DNA of 49,586 bases from positions 1 through 49,586 of the forward strand of contig CANOID010000008.1 of NCBI GenBank assembly GCA_947565985.1, read 5' to 3'. Below the pieces are notes generated by a model. The model did no database searches. It was given only the letters and a program-made list of their open reading frames with translations, and was not told the DNA's origin. Both the position numbers and the translations under genes were made by a program. Positions within the stretch are counted from its first letter, which is position 1. Every line of letters starts with the position of its first letter. This DNA is from an uncultured Lachnoclostridium sp. (GTDB taxonomy: Bacteria > Bacillota > Clostridia > Lachnospirales > Lachnospiraceae). This document shows, piece by piece, positions 8,544 through 18,085 of the stretch.

Positions 8544-8593
8544 ATCATGTTATTATATCTAATAATTTAATAATTATGAAAGGTGGTTACACA

Positions 8594-9826
8594 ATGTTTA
8601 AAATCAATGACAATTATCTTAAATTACCGGGAAGTTATCTTTTTTCTACAATAGCAAAGAAAGTGGCAGCATACAGTGAGGCTAATCCAGACAAGACCGC
8701 CAATATTATACGACTTGGAATAGGAGATGTTACACTTCCGCTTGCACCAGCAGTTATAGAAAGGCTTCACAGTGCAGTAGATGAGATGTCAAAGAAAGAG
8801 ACATTTAAAGGTTACGCTCCAGACCTTGGATATGAGTTTTTGCGTACAGCTATTGTGGAAAATGACTATAAAAAACGTGGATGTGATATTGGGGCAGACG
8901 AAATATTTATAAGTGATGGTGCAAAGAGCGATTCAGGAAATATAGGTGATATTTTTGCACAGGACAATAAGATTGCAGTCTGTGACCCTGTCTATCCTGT
9001 ATATGTAGATACTAATGCTATGTCAGGGCGTACTGGTGTATATGATACTGCTACAGAGAAATGGTCAGATGTAATATATATGCCTTGTACTAAAGAAAAT
9101 GGTTTCTGTCCAGAGCTGCCGGAAAAGATTCCTGATATTATTTACTTATGTTTTCCAAATAATCCTACAGGAACTACTATTACAAAAGAGCAGCTTCAGG
9201 TATGGGTCAACTATGCATTAAAGAATGGGTCAGTTATTATTTATGATGCTGCTTATGAGGCATATATTTCAACGCCAGATGTTCCACACTCCATTTATGA
9301 ATGTGACGGAGCAAGAGCCTGTGCAATAGAGATGCGCAGCTTTTCAAAAAATGCTGGCTTTACAGGAACACGTCTTGGATTTACAGTTATCCCAAAAGAG
9401 CTTAAATGTGGCGATGTAATGCTTCACAGTTTATGGGCACGCCGTCATGGTACTAAGTTTAATGGTGCACCTTATATTATACAGGCAGCAGGTGCAGCAG
9501 TTTATACAGAAGAAGGCAAGAAACAGACAGCAGAGCAGATTGCATATTATATGAATAATGCAAAGCTTATAAGGGAAGGATTATCAGCGGCAGGGTATGA
9601 AATATATGGAGGCACAGATGCACCTTATATATGGCTTAAAACCCCTGATAATATGACTTCTTGGGAGTTCTTTGACTATATGCTTGAGAGTCTGAATATT
9701 GTAGGTACTCCGGGTTCAGGCTTTGGTCCTAGTGGCGAAGGATATTTTAGACTGACTGCATTTGGAAGTCTTGAAAATACAAAGAAAGCAATGGACAGAA
9801 TAAAAGCAGGTGAAGCACATATATGA
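8594..9826 (+). CDS. dapL: LL-diaminopimelate aminotransferase
   Basis: DapL converts tetrahydrodipicolinate directly to LL-diaminopimelate using glutamate and PLP, a one-step route to lysine and peptidoglycan precursors found in many Clostridia. The 410-residue protein has the family start (NDNYLKLPGSYLFSTIAKKV), the DGAKSDSGNI stretch, FPNNPTGTTIT, and the PLP lysine in RSFSKNAGFTGTRLGF. The ATG at 8594 follows an AAAGGTGG site; the upstream in-frame ATG at 8576 is before that site. Its stop overlaps the next gene by 4 nt. Confidence 0.95.
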   Translation: MFKINDNYLKLPGSYLFSTIAKKVAAYSEANPDKTANIIRLGIGDVTLPLAPAVIERLHSAVDEMSKKETFKGYAPDLGYEFLRTAIVENDYKKRGCDIGADEIFISDGAKSDSGNIGDIFAQDNKIAVCDPVYPVYVDTNAMSGRTGVYDTATEKWSDVIYMPCTKENGFCPELPEKIPDIIYLCFPNNPTGTTITKEQLQVWVNYALKNGSVIIYDAAYEAYISTPDVPHSIYECDGARACAIEMRSFSKNAGFTGTRLGFTVIPKELKCGDVMLHSLWARRHGTKFNGAPYIIQAAGAAVYTEEGKKQTAEQIAYYMNNAKLIREGLSAAGYEIYGGTDAPYIWLKTPDNMTSWEFFDYMLESLNIVGTPGSGFGPSGEGYFRLTAFGSLENTKKAMDRIKAGEAHI

Positions 9827-10758
9827 AATATATAAAAAGATTAATTATTTTGTTTATTACACTTGTTATTGCAGGGGCATCATATGTTCCTGCAAGTGCA
9901 GATGGATTGGCTGAAATTGAAAATGAAGATACATCATATGACCGATATATTGCATTTGGAGCTAATTTAAAACCAGCAGAAAAGGCAACTGTTTTAAGTA
10001 TATTTGGAATTACAGAAACAGATTTAGCTAGTTATAAGACAATAGAGGTAACAAATCAAGATGAGCATGACTATCTTGATGATTACCTTGACGCAAAAGT
10101 TATTGGCACAAGAGCACTTTCATCAGTTATGATTGTAAAGACAGAAGAGGGCAGTGGAATTTCTGTATCAACAAACAATATAAATTACTGCACAACAGGT
10201 ATGTACTGTAATGCACTTGTAACAGCTGGTTTAAGTGATGCCAGTGTCAAGGTCGCTGCACCGTTTAATATATCAGGTACATCGGCACTTGTAGGTGCAA
10301 TAAAGGCATATTCAGTTATGACAGGCGAAGAGATTTCAGAAGAAACACTTGATACGGCTACGGATGAACTTGTAACGACTGCAGAAGTGGCTGAAAGTAT
10401 TGGTGACAATGAAAAGGTAGTGGAACTTGTAGCTGCTGCCAAACAAAGGATTTTTGAAGAAGAACTTTCAGAAGAAAGCGATATAAAAGATGCAGTAGAA
10501 TCGGCAGCAGATGCTCTTAATATAAATATCGATGATAGCGATGTAGAAAAGCTTACATCAATGCTTAAAAAAGTTTCTGAGGTTGATATTGATGTCAATG
10601 CAATAAAAGAGCAGGCATCAGAAATATATAATAAACTTAAAGATAAAGGTATTGACTTTAGCAAAGTTGATACAAAAGGACTTGCAGAAAAAGTGGGAGA
10701 TTTTTTCGCTAATATTTTTAATGCTATTAAAGATTTCTTTAGTGGTCTTTTTGGATGA
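9823..10758 (+). CDS. Secreted DUF1002-family protein (YpuA-like)
   Basis: A 311-residue exported protein of unknown function. It has a signal peptide (KRLIILFITLVIAGASY) with a likely cut after ASA at about residue 26, then a domain that fits the DUF1002/YpuA family (RYIAFGANLKPAEKATVLSIFG, with GTRALSSVMI and TGMYCNALVTAGLSDA), and an acidic helical C-terminal third. The start overlaps the dapL stop (ATGA), which implies translational coupling. gatC follows after 14 nt, so it is inside an operon that joins cell-wall precursor synthesis to tRNA amidation; no functional link is known. Confidence 0.8.
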   Translation: MKYIKRLIILFITLVIAGASYVPASADGLAEIENEDTSYDRYIAFGANLKPAEKATVLSIFGITETDLASYKTIEVTNQDEHDYLDDYLDAKVIGTRALSSVMIVKTEEGSGISVSTNNINYCTTGMYCNALVTAGLSDASVKVAAPFNISGTSALVGAIKAYSVMTGEEISEETLDTATDELVTTAEVAESIGDNEKVVELVAAAKQRIFEEELSEESDIKDAVESAADALNINIDDSDVEKLTSMLKKVSEVDIDVNAIKEQASEIYNKLKDKGIDFSKVDTKGLAEKVGDFFANIFNAIKDFFSGLFG

Positions 10759-10772
10759 CAGGAGGCGTAAAT

Positions 10773-11069
10773 ATGGCAAATATTATTTCAGATGAAATTA
10801 TTGATTATGTAGGCATACTGGCTAAGCTTGAACTTGACAGCGAGGAAAAAGAACAGGCTAAGAAAGATATGGGCAGGATGCTTGACTATATAGACAAGCT
10901 TAATGAGCTTGATACACAAAACGTAGAGCCAATGTCACATATCTTTCCGGCGAATAATGTATTTCGTGAAGATAAGGTTGCCAATGGTGATGGTAGGGAA
11001 TATGTCCTTGCAAATGTTCCTGAAAGAAAAGATGACTGTTTGATAGTTCCAAAGACTATAGTAGGTTAG
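10773..11069 (+). CDS. gatC: Asp/Glu-tRNA amidotransferase subunit C
   Basis: GatC is the small 98-residue subunit that holds GatA and GatB together in the enzyme that turns Glu-tRNA-Gln and Asp-tRNA-Asn into the correct amidated forms. The sequence has the family pattern (LAKLELDSEEKE, MLDYIDKLNELDT, NVEPMSHIFP, REDKV). The ATG at 10773 is used because GGAGG at 10761-10765 lies just ahead; the open frame begins earlier at 10755 within the previous gene. gatA follows after 33 nt. Confidence 0.95.
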   Translation: MANIISDEIIDYVGILAKLELDSEEKEQAKKDMGRMLDYIDKLNELDTQNVEPMSHIFPANNVFREDKVANGDGREYVLANVPERKDDCLIVPKTIVG

Positions 11070-11102
11070 GCAGTAATAGTAAGCATTAGAATGGAGGAAA
11101 AA

Positions 11103-12560
11103 ATGTCTTTAACGAATTTGACAGCCATAGAGCTTGGAAAAAAAATCCAGAATAAAGAAGTGTCTGCACTAGAAGCTGTGCAGGCGGCTTTAGATTCTAT
11201 AGATTCAAAAGAAGAAAAGATAAACAGCTTTGTTACTGTAGACAAAGAAGGTGCGATTAATAGTGCAAAAAAGGTGCAAAAACTCATTGACACAGGAGAA
11301 CTAAAAAGCCCAGTTGCAGGTGTGCCAGTGGCGATTAAAGACAATATGTGTACAAAGGATATGCTTACAACGTGCAGCTCTAGGATACTTGGCAATTTTA
11401 TACCTATGTACACAGCAGAGGCTATAATTAATTTAGAAAAGGCTGGAGCTGTAATTCTTGGCAAGACAAATATGGATGAGTTTGCAATGGGAAGTACTAC
11501 TGAAACTTCTTATTATGGACCGACAAAGAATCCTTGGAACATAAATCATGTGCCGGGAGGTTCATCAGGCGGTTCATGTGCTGCTGTAGCAGCAGAGGAA
11601 TGTTCTTTTGCACTTGGTTCTGACACTGGCGGTTCAATCAGACAACCATGTTCATTCTGCGGTGTGACAGGTATAAAGCCTACTTATGGTACTGTTTCAC
11701 GTTATGGACTTATAGCTTATGGTTCATCACTTGACCAAATTGGGCCAATAGCAAAAGATGTTACAGACTGTGCTACAGTTCTTGAAATAATTGCTTCGTA
11801 TGACCATAAAGATTCTACATCTGTAAAGCGAGATAAGCTTGATTTTACATCTGCACTTGTAGACGATGTAAAGGGTATGAAAATAGGTCTCCCAAGGGAT
11901 TACTTTGGTGAAGGGCTTGACAGTGAGGTAAAAGAAGCTGTCTTTAATGCCGCAAAAGAGCTTGAAAAGAAAGGTGCAGTAATTGAAGAGTTTGATTTAA
12001 GTCTTGTTGATTATGCAATACCAGCATACTATATAATTGCGTGTGCAGAGGCAAGTTCAAACCTTGCAAGATTTGACGGCGTAAAATACGGATACCGCAC
12101 CAGTGAATACAATGGTCTTCACAATATGTATAAAAAATCACGTTCAGAAGGATTTGGAACAGAAGTAAAGCGAAGAATTATGCTTGGCTCATTTGTGCTT
12201 AGCTCAGGGTATTATGACGCATATTATATAAAGGCATTAAAGACTAAAGCACTTATCAAGGGGGCTTTTGACAGAGCATTTGCAAAGTATGACGTTATTC
12301 TTGGACCTGCTGCACCAACAACAGCACCAGAACTTGGAAAAAGCCTAAGTGACCCACTTAAAATGTATCTTGGCGATATCTACACAATTTCTGCTAATCT
12401 TTCAGGGCTTCCGGGTATAACTGTGCCTTGTGGCATTGATAGCAAAGGGCTTCCGATAGGATTGCAGCTTCTAGGTGACTGTTTTAAAGAAAAAAATATA
12501 ATACGTGCGGCATATGCATTTGAGCAGACAAGAGAGTACAAACACAGCCCGTTATCTTAA
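11103..12560 (+). CDS. gatA: Asp/Glu-tRNA amidotransferase subunit A (amidase)
   Basis: GatA releases ammonia from glutamine for the tRNA transamidation done by GatB. The 485-residue protein carries the amidase-signature catalytic triad Lys79 (PVAIKDNM), Ser154 (PGGSSGGS) and Ser178 (SDTGGSIR), at the same positions as in studied GatA proteins. The ATG at 11103 is chosen because GGAGG at 11093-11097 lies over the alternative ATG at 11091. It lies between gatC and gatB with short spacers, the normal order. Confidence 0.97.
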   Translation: MSLTNLTAIELGKKIQNKEVSALEAVQAALDSIDSKEEKINSFVTVDKEGAINSAKKVQKLIDTGELKSPVAGVPVAIKDNMCTKDMLTTCSSRILGNFIPMYTAEAIINLEKAGAVILGKTNMDEFAMGSTTETSYYGPTKNPWNINHVPGGSSGGSCAAVAAEECSFALGSDTGGSIRQPCSFCGVTGIKPTYGTVSRYGLIAYGSSLDQIGPIAKDVTDCATVLEIIASYDHKDSTSVKRDKLDFTSALVDDVKGMKIGLPRDYFGEGLDSEVKEAVFNAAKELEKKGAVIEEFDLSLVDYAIPAYYIIACAEASSNLARFDGVKYGYRTSEYNGLHNMYKKSRSEGFGTEVKRRIMLGSFVLSSGYYDAYYIKALKTKALIKGAFDRAFAKYDVILGPAAPTTAPELGKSLSDPLKMYLGDIYTISANLSGLPGITVPCGIDSKGLPIGLQLLGDCFKEKNIIRAAYAFEQTREYKHSPLS

Positions 12561-12581
12561 GCATGAAAGAGAGGATTTTTT

Positions 12582-14012
12582 ATGAAACAGTATGAGACAG
12601 TTATTGGACTTGAAGTACATGTAGAGCTAGCAACTAAAACTAAAATCTTCTGCTCATGCTCTACAGAATTTGGGGGAGAGCCAAACTCCCACACTTGCCC
12701 TGTTTGTACAGGTATGCCGGGTTCGCTTCCTGTTCTTAATAAAAAAGTAGTAGAATATGCGGCAGCAGTTGGACTTGCTACGAATTGTAAAATTACAAAA
12801 AACTGCAAATTTGACCGCAAAAATTACTTTTATCCTGACAATCCACAGAATTATCAGATATCCCAGCTTTATTACCCTATATGTAGAAATGGGGGAATTG
12901 AGATTGAGACAGAAGATGGCAGCAAAAAAACTATAGGCATACATGAAATTCATATGGAAGAGGATGCTGGAAAGCTTATACATGACGAGTGGGGTGATAA
13001 TTCACTTGTAGATTTTAACCGTTCAGGTGTACCGCTTATTGAAATTGTGTCAGAACCTGATATGCGTTCAGCAGATGAAGTAATATCTTATCTTGACAAG
13101 CTGCGTCTTATTATACAGTACCTTGGTGCATCAGACTGTAAGCTGCAGGAAGGCTCAATGCGCGCAGATGTGAACCTTTCAGTAAGAGAAGTTGGTTCAC
13201 AGGAATTTGGTACACGTACAGAGATGAAAAATCTCAACTCATTTAAAGCAATTGCAAGAGCTATTGAAGCAGAAAAGGAACGCCAGATTGATATAATAGA
13301 GTCCGGTGGAAAAGTAGTACAGGAAACAAGGCGTTGGGATGACAATAAAGAGTATTCTTATGCAATGCGTTCAAAAGAGGATGCACAAGATTATAGGTAT
13401 TTTCCTGAACCTGACCTTGTGCCTGTAATTATAAGTGATGAGTGGCTTGAGGAAATAAAAGCGGCACAGCCAGAGTTTCGCGATGAAAAACTTGAGCGCT
13501 ATAAGCAAGAGTATAAGATTCCAGAATACGATGCACAGATTATTACAGGTGATAAACATCTTGCAGATTTATTTGAGGCTACAACTGCAATATGCAATAA
13601 CCCTAAAAAAGTGTCAAATTGGCTTATGGTTGAGACAATGCGTCTTATGAAAGAGCATGGCATTGAACCAGCGGGACTTAAATTCTCGCCGGAAAACCTT
13701 GCCAAGCTTATAGACCTTGCAGAGTCAAAACAAATAAACAGCCAAATTGCAAAAGAAGTATTTGAAAAAATATTTAATGAAGATATAGACCCTGAAAAAT
13801 ATGTTGAAGAAAATGGGCTTAAAACAGTATCAGATGATGGTGCATTGAGAGAAGTAGTTAAAAAAGTTATTGAAGCTAATCCACAGCCGGTTGAAGACTA
13901 TCACAATGGTAAGAAAAAAGCAATGGGCTTTCTCGTAGGGCAGATAATGAAAGAAATGCAGGGAAAAGCTGATCCAGCACTGGCAAACAAACTTCTTAAA
14001 GAACTTTTGTGA
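12582..14012 (+). CDS. gatB: Asp/Glu-tRNA amidotransferase subunit B
   Basis: GatB binds the mischarged tRNA, phosphorylates the acyl group and amidates it with ammonia from GatA. The 476-residue protein has the conserved start (YETVIGLEVHVEL), the zinc-site cysteines (CSCSTEFG, CPVCTGMPG), KNYFYPDNPQNYQISQ, EEDAGKL, and a C-terminal YqeY/tail domain (GFLVGQIMKEMQGKADP). It is the last amidotransferase gene of the operon. Complete gatCAB implies the organism uses the indirect route for Gln-tRNA and/or Asn-tRNA. Confidence 0.97.
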   Translation: MKQYETVIGLEVHVELATKTKIFCSCSTEFGGEPNSHTCPVCTGMPGSLPVLNKKVVEYAAAVGLATNCKITKNCKFDRKNYFYPDNPQNYQISQLYYPICRNGGIEIETEDGSKKTIGIHEIHMEEDAGKLIHDEWGDNSLVDFNRSGVPLIEIVSEPDMRSADEVISYLDKLRLIIQYLGASDCKLQEGSMRADVNLSVREVGSQEFGTRTEMKNLNSFKAIARAIEAEKERQIDIIESGGKVVQETRRWDDNKEYSYAMRSKEDAQDYRYFPEPDLVPVIISDEWLEEIKAAQPEFRDEKLERYKQEYKIPEYDAQIITGDKHLADLFEATTAICNNPKKVSNWLMVETMRLMKEHGIEPAGLKFSPENLAKLIDLAESKQINSQIAKEVFEKIFNEDIDPEKYVEENGLKTVSDDGALREVVKKVIEANPQPVEDYHNGKKKAMGFLVGQIMKEMQGKADPALANKLLKELL

Positions 14013-14036
14013 CATTCACGAGGAGAAGTGGAGTTT

Positions 14037-14414
14037 ATGGAAAATGAAAGTGAATTTATTGAAACTAGGAGAAGCCAGAGAATTCCTATAGATATGCACC
14101 TTGAAGTTTTTTCTATATTTAAACAGAACCATGTACACGTAAACAATATTAATGCATCCATAGATATAGTTGATATTTCAAAACATGGAATAGGTTTTGT
14201 GTCAAAAAATGTGTTTCCTATAGGATTTTACTTTGATTCAAAGCTTTATTTTAAGGATAATAATAACAGCATTAAATGTGTTATAAGAATTGTAAGAAGG
14301 AAAAAACGTGAGGATGGACTTACACTATATGGATGTGAATTTGTAGGACTATCGCCTGTCTTTGACTATATTTTTGATGATATACAGAAAGAATATAACG
14401 ACAGAACAAATTAA
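14037..14414 (+). CDS. PilZ-domain protein (c-di-GMP receptor)
   Basis: A 125-residue single-domain PilZ protein. The two c-di-GMP-binding motifs are present: RxxxR (RRSQR) near the N-terminus and DxSxxG (DISKHG) about 30 residues later, followed by the beta-barrel ending in GCEFVGLS. The ATG at 14037 is preferred over the in-frame GTG at 14028, which is only 2 nt after the AGGAG at 14021-14025. It is 24 nt after gatB and a terminator follows it. Since a FliK-like gene is opposite and the window is rich in motility genes, a motility role is plausible, but partners are unknown. Confidence 0.85.
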   Translation: MENESEFIETRRSQRIPIDMHLEVFSIFKQNHVHVNNINASIDIVDISKHGIGFVSKNVFPIGFYFDSKLYFKDNNNSIKCVIRIVRRKKREDGLTLYGCEFVGLSPVFDYIFDDIQKEYNDRTN

Positions 14415-14433
14415 AACAATAAAGAAAAGTTAG

Positions 14434-14464
14434 AGAGGTATATAACAATATACCTCTTTTTTAT
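14434..14464 (+). terminator. Terminator after the PilZ gene
   Basis: AGAGGTATA (14434-14442) pairs with TATACCTCT (14449-14457) around a 6-nt loop, followed by a T-rich run. It also sits beyond the end of the convergent gene at 14529 and could serve both strands, though the T-run only suits the + strand well. Confidence 0.8.
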
Positions 14465-14528
14465 TTCTTTTATTAAACATATTTTTTCTGCCACTTTGGA
14501 TAATCGAACTGTTGTTTGACAATAAAAA

Positions 14529-16766
14529 TTATGCTCTTATATCAAATGAAAAGCGTTTCATATCTGCTGTTGCAGATGTGTTTATTTTAGTGTCAATAAA
14601 ATCATTTACTGTGCTTGTTTCTGTTTCAGTCTGTGAAACACTTACTTGACAAGTATACCCTTGTTGATTTAATGCAGTTTTAAGCATATCTGCATTAGTT
14701 TTTATCAAATCAACCGATGGTATATCAGCAAGCATAAATTTTGTATTTATATCAAACTTGTTTTTATCAAGTGATATATCTATATCACCAAGGTGTTCTA
14801 ATGTAAGATGGAGAAGAACATGTACATTGTCAGGATTTCTTTTTAGCTTTTCTTTTTGTGTATATACATATAAATCTGCGTGTGCATTTTGGTTTTGAAG
14901 TTTGAGCGGCATTTGCATATATGAAAAAGTTTCACTTAAAGTCTTCATAAATTCAATATTGCTCTCCATATCATGTGCCGAACGACCCATATTCTCAGAG
15001 TCTTCACCTGAGAGTGCAGTCTGGATAAGACCTTCAAATTGCTTTAGCTGTGTTTTCATTTTATCATAAAATGAGCTAATTTGCCCATCTTTTTTTAACT
15101 TTTCTGGTGAAAGGCTCCATGAAGATTGTAAAAATTTCCCAAGTATATTTTCAAATACATGTGAGTTAAACAATTCTTGGACTGCCGCTGGCTCTGCGAG
15201 TGGTATTATGTTTTTAGCAACTGTTATAATTTCTTTAGCAGTTGCTTCCCCTGATATAATTTTATTAATAAATGACTTGCTAACAGGTAGGGAGTCAAAT
15301 TTTGATAGAAGTTCGTTTCGTTCATTTGTTGTAAGGAATGTGTCCAGATAGTCGTTTTCTTTACTTTCTTTGCTGTATAATTCTGCAAGTGTGTCTATAA
15401 CTGTGTGTATTTGAGGCTGTTCTTTGACTGGATTCTGGTTTGTGGCTTGCTGCAAAAAGTTTAATGTGTTATTAATGGAATTTCTGGCAGTTTCTGTTAC
15501 AGTTTGAAGAAATTTGCTTGCAAAGTTAAGCCTGCCTGTAGTCTCTTGCTGTGCATCTGTCTGTTTATTCTGTACTTGTATAGATTCTTCATTGTTTGTA
15601 TTCGCCTCTGTTTCTGTTCTTGGCGTGTTAGCACCGTCTTTTGTAGTCTCTGCTATTGCACCAGCGTCAATTACAGGAATGTTTTTAACACTGTTTTCTG
15701 TCTGCTGCATTACAGTTTGTTCATCTGCTGCCTGTTCAAGAGTTGTATTGATAAGGAAAAGTTTATCTATTAACATCTCTTTTGTCATACCATCTGGCAG
15801 TTTTATTGTTCCAGATGTTATGGCATCACGTATTAATGACAGTGCATCATGAATTGTAAGGCTTCCATCTTCAAGCTGTGCTATAGTATCTTCTGTAAGA
15901 GGTGTATCTGATAAAAGGTCCATAAGTTCTTGCATTTGGTCGGATGGAAGCTGTGATATAAGGGGTGTGCCAGAACCAGCCGTACCCGCTGTATTATCAT
16001 ATAAAGCTACAGATAGCAGCTTTTCGCCAAATATTGAAAGCGTTTGAGAAGGTCCATTGCTTGCAAGAGTGTTAAGAAGTGCTGGAATATTGTGTGAAAA
16101 TTCCATTATTTGACCTAAAAGCTGGTGTGTGCCATTCATGTAACTGCTGAACTGCTTAACAGTATCACTATTAATATTCATCATAAGGCGATTCATTATA
16201 GCAAGTGTATTCATATCAGTAGTCTTATAATCGTATGATTGTTGCATAAGATGCTGTATAGATTCTTTGTTAATAGGAAGCATATTATCCATAAGTGCTT
16301 TTACTGCACTTTGGTTGTGTTTTGTGGCTGGCAGTCCAGCTTCGTCAAGTGCTTTATTTATAAGCGTAAGCTCTGTCTCTGTGTAGCTGTTTTTAAGGGC
16401 TTCAAGCAGGACAGTGCCACCCGAAATAGAACCCAGCCTAAACGCTGCCGTCTGACCAATAGACAGTGCGGGATTTCCAGAAATTTTTGCTCTTAATATG
16501 GTATTGTCTTCAAGTGTTATAGTTATATCATTATTGTAAAAATCGGAAACCTCGCCTCTTATAATGTCACCTTCATAAAGTCTTCCGGGACTTTGTGCTA
16601 CACCAAAATCCCTTGTTCTTGAAGCGGCACTATTAGCAGACACCTGCACAGATGCAGCATTTCCACGATTTGTTGCTGCCTGTTGCTGCCTTGTCTGGGA
16701 CTTTGCTGTAGTCTGCCTTCCATTTACACTATTAGTATTTAAAGGGGTTATTTTTGGATTTTGCAT
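14529..16766 (-). CDS. Large FliK-like protein, hook-length control type C-terminus
   Basis: A 745-residue protein on the - strand, distant from the flagellar operon. The N-terminal part is Thr/Gln/Asn rich and likely disordered, with helical stretches in the middle. The last 130 or so residues (PLKLQNQNAHADLYVY, then HLTLEHLGDIDISLDKNK and LKTALNQQGYTCQV) resemble the FliK C-terminal domain pattern in which LEHLG stands where FliK has a PExLG segment. The start at 16766 is preferred because AGGCAGGA lies 6 nt before it; the open frame extends 23 codons further without an RBS. It may be a second hook-length or export-switch factor; function is inferred only from that domain. Confidence 0.65.
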   Translation of the reverse strand: MQNPKITPLNTNSVNGRQTTAKSQTRQQQAATNRGNAASVQVSANSAASRTRDFGVAQSPGRLYEGDIIRGEVSDFYNNDITITLEDNTILRAKISGNPALSIGQTAAFRLGSISGGTVLLEALKNSYTETELTLINKALDEAGLPATKHNQSAVKALMDNMLPINKESIQHLMQQSYDYKTTDMNTLAIMNRLMMNINSDTVKQFSSYMNGTHQLLGQIMEFSHNIPALLNTLASNGPSQTLSIFGEKLLSVALYDNTAGTAGSGTPLISQLPSDQMQELMDLLSDTPLTEDTIAQLEDGSLTIHDALSLIRDAITSGTIKLPDGMTKEMLIDKLFLINTTLEQAADEQTVMQQTENSVKNIPVIDAGAIAETTKDGANTPRTETEANTNNEESIQVQNKQTDAQQETTGRLNFASKFLQTVTETARNSINNTLNFLQQATNQNPVKEQPQIHTVIDTLAELYSKESKENDYLDTFLTTNERNELLSKFDSLPVSKSFINKIISGEATAKEIITVAKNIIPLAEPAAVQELFNSHVFENILGKFLQSSWSLSPEKLKKDGQISSFYDKMKTQLKQFEGLIQTALSGEDSENMGRSAHDMESNIEFMKTLSETFSYMQMPLKLQNQNAHADLYVYTQKEKLKRNPDNVHVLLHLTLEHLGDIDISLDKNKFDINTKFMLADIPSVDLIKTNADMLKTALNQQGYTCQVSVSQTETETSTVNDFIDTKINTSATADMKRFSFDIRA

Positions 16767-16933
16767 AATAATTCCTGCCTTTCTGTACAAGCTATTAATA
16801 GCAGCCTTTATGTTAATATATATATTTATCGTCACATTTTGAAATTTTTCATATATAAATGATTATAGCAATATTTAAAGATGAATAAAAGGTAAGTGGT
16901 AACAAAAAAATACAAAAATTTGAAAAAAATATC

Positions 16934-16962
16934 TTGACAAGAAATATTAAGAGTGATATCTT
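16934..16962 (+). promoter_or_regulatory. Sigma-A promoter of the hrcA operon
   Basis: -35 TTGACA at 16934-16939 and -10 TATCTT at 16957-16962, separated by 17 nt. Transcription would start close to 16969, just before the CIRCE operator, the classic arrangement. Confidence 0.8.
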
Positions 16963-16974
16963 ACTAGATAGATG

Positions 16975-17001
16975 TTAGCACTCCATATCAAAGAGTGCTA
17001 A
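16975..17001 (+). promoter_or_regulatory. CIRCE operator (HrcA binding site)
   Basis: TTAGCACTC (16975-16983), 9-nt spacer, GAGTGCTAA (16993-17001): an exact match to the CIRCE consensus inverted repeat. HrcA binds it to repress the operon; heat titrates the repressor via chaperonin. There is a single site, upstream of hrcA itself. Confidence 0.98.
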
Positions 17002-17025
17002 CAAAATAGAGAAGGGAGTGGTTCG

Positions 17026-18063
17026 TTGGAGTTAAGCGAGAGGAAGATAAAAATTCTTCAGACGATAATACGTACGTATCTTGAAACTGGAGAGCCTGTT
17101 GGTTCCAGAACCATTTCAAAGGACACTGATTTAAACTTAAGTTCAGCAACTATCCGCAATGAAATGTCTGATTTAGAGGAGATGGGATATATTATACAGC
17201 CGCATACTTCTGCGGGACGAATTCCTACCGATAAGGCATATAGACTATATGTTGACACTATGCTGGATGATAAAAAGATTGAGGTACAAAACCTTAAAGA
17301 CGAGCTAGAGCATAAGGCTGGCAGAATGGACGCACTTCTTAAACAGATTGCACGTTTTCTCGCAAGCAATACAAATTATGCAACGATGGTTTCAGGACCT
17401 AGGTATAAGTCCAAGAAAGTCAAGTTTATACAGATTACGCCTGTAGATGAACATAACCTTCTTACTGTAATCGTACTTGACAATAATGTCGTCAGGAACC
17501 AGATACTTAAAATTGATGAGGCAGTAGACCAAGAGCTTATAGTAAAACTTAACTTTATACTTAATACTACGTTAAATGGTCTTGATGTCACAGAGATGAA
17601 TTTAGCTATTATACGCAATATAAAAGAGCAGACTGGAAGCCATACCAAAGTTATTGATGCTGTGCTTGAGTTGATTGGAAATACCCTGACTGAAGATGAT
17701 GACCTTAAGATTTACACAAGTGGGGCTACGAACTTTCTTAAGTACCCTGAACTTTCAAGCAAGTCAGAGACAACAGAGCTTCTCAATGCATTTGAAGAAA
17801 AAAAGATTATTAACAACTGGCTGGAGGCAACAGACCAAAGTGATGGCAGTGAGACACATGATATACAAATTTATATTGGCAATGAGACTAAAGTGGATAC
17901 TATGAAAGACTGTTCTATGGTAACAGCAACATATAAGATTCACGAAGGTGTATATGGTAAGATTGGAATTATAGGACCAAAGCGTATGGATTATGATAAA
18001 GTAGTAAGCACTTTGCAGTCATTAATGACACAGCTTGATGATATATTCAAGGAAACACAGTAA
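17026..18063 (+). CDS. hrcA: Heat-inducible transcription repressor HrcA
   Basis: HrcA represses class I heat-shock genes by binding CIRCE, and it regulates its own operon here. The 345-residue protein has the N-terminal winged helix (LSERKIKILQTIIRTYLETG, then GEPVGSRTISK and SSATIRNEM) and HTSAGRIPTDKAYR, then the GAF-like regulatory domain. The start is TTG at 17026, preceded by GAAGGGAG; no better in-frame start exists. CIRCE is 24 nt upstream. grpE follows after 22 nt. Confidence 0.97.
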   Translation: MELSERKIKILQTIIRTYLETGEPVGSRTISKDTDLNLSSATIRNEMSDLEEMGYIIQPHTSAGRIPTDKAYRLYVDTMLDDKKIEVQNLKDELEHKAGRMDALLKQIARFLASNTNYATMVSGPRYKSKKVKFIQITPVDEHNLLTVIVLDNNVVRNQILKIDEAVDQELIVKLNFILNTTLNGLDVTEMNLAIIRNIKEQTGSHTKVIDAVLELIGNTLTEDDDLKIYTSGATNFLKYPELSSKSETTELLNAFEEKKIINNWLEATDQSDGSETHDIQIYIGNETKVDTMKDCSMVTATYKIHEGVYGKIGIIGPKRMDYDKVVSTLQSLMTQLDDIFKETQ

Positions 18064-18085
18064 TTGTGAGAGAGGTGGTAATTAA

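Noticed and set aside
8341-8593. Lysine riboswitch ahead of dapL
   Set aside because: Position is plausible, but the conserved core and stem layout of the lysine riboswitch are not seen; the inverted-repeat ends favour another type of element.
15504-15852. Two overlapping + strand frames rich in Cys/Phe/Leu opposite the FliK-like gene
   Set aside because: They are the antisense of Gln/Thr-rich coding sequence and lack a start signal.
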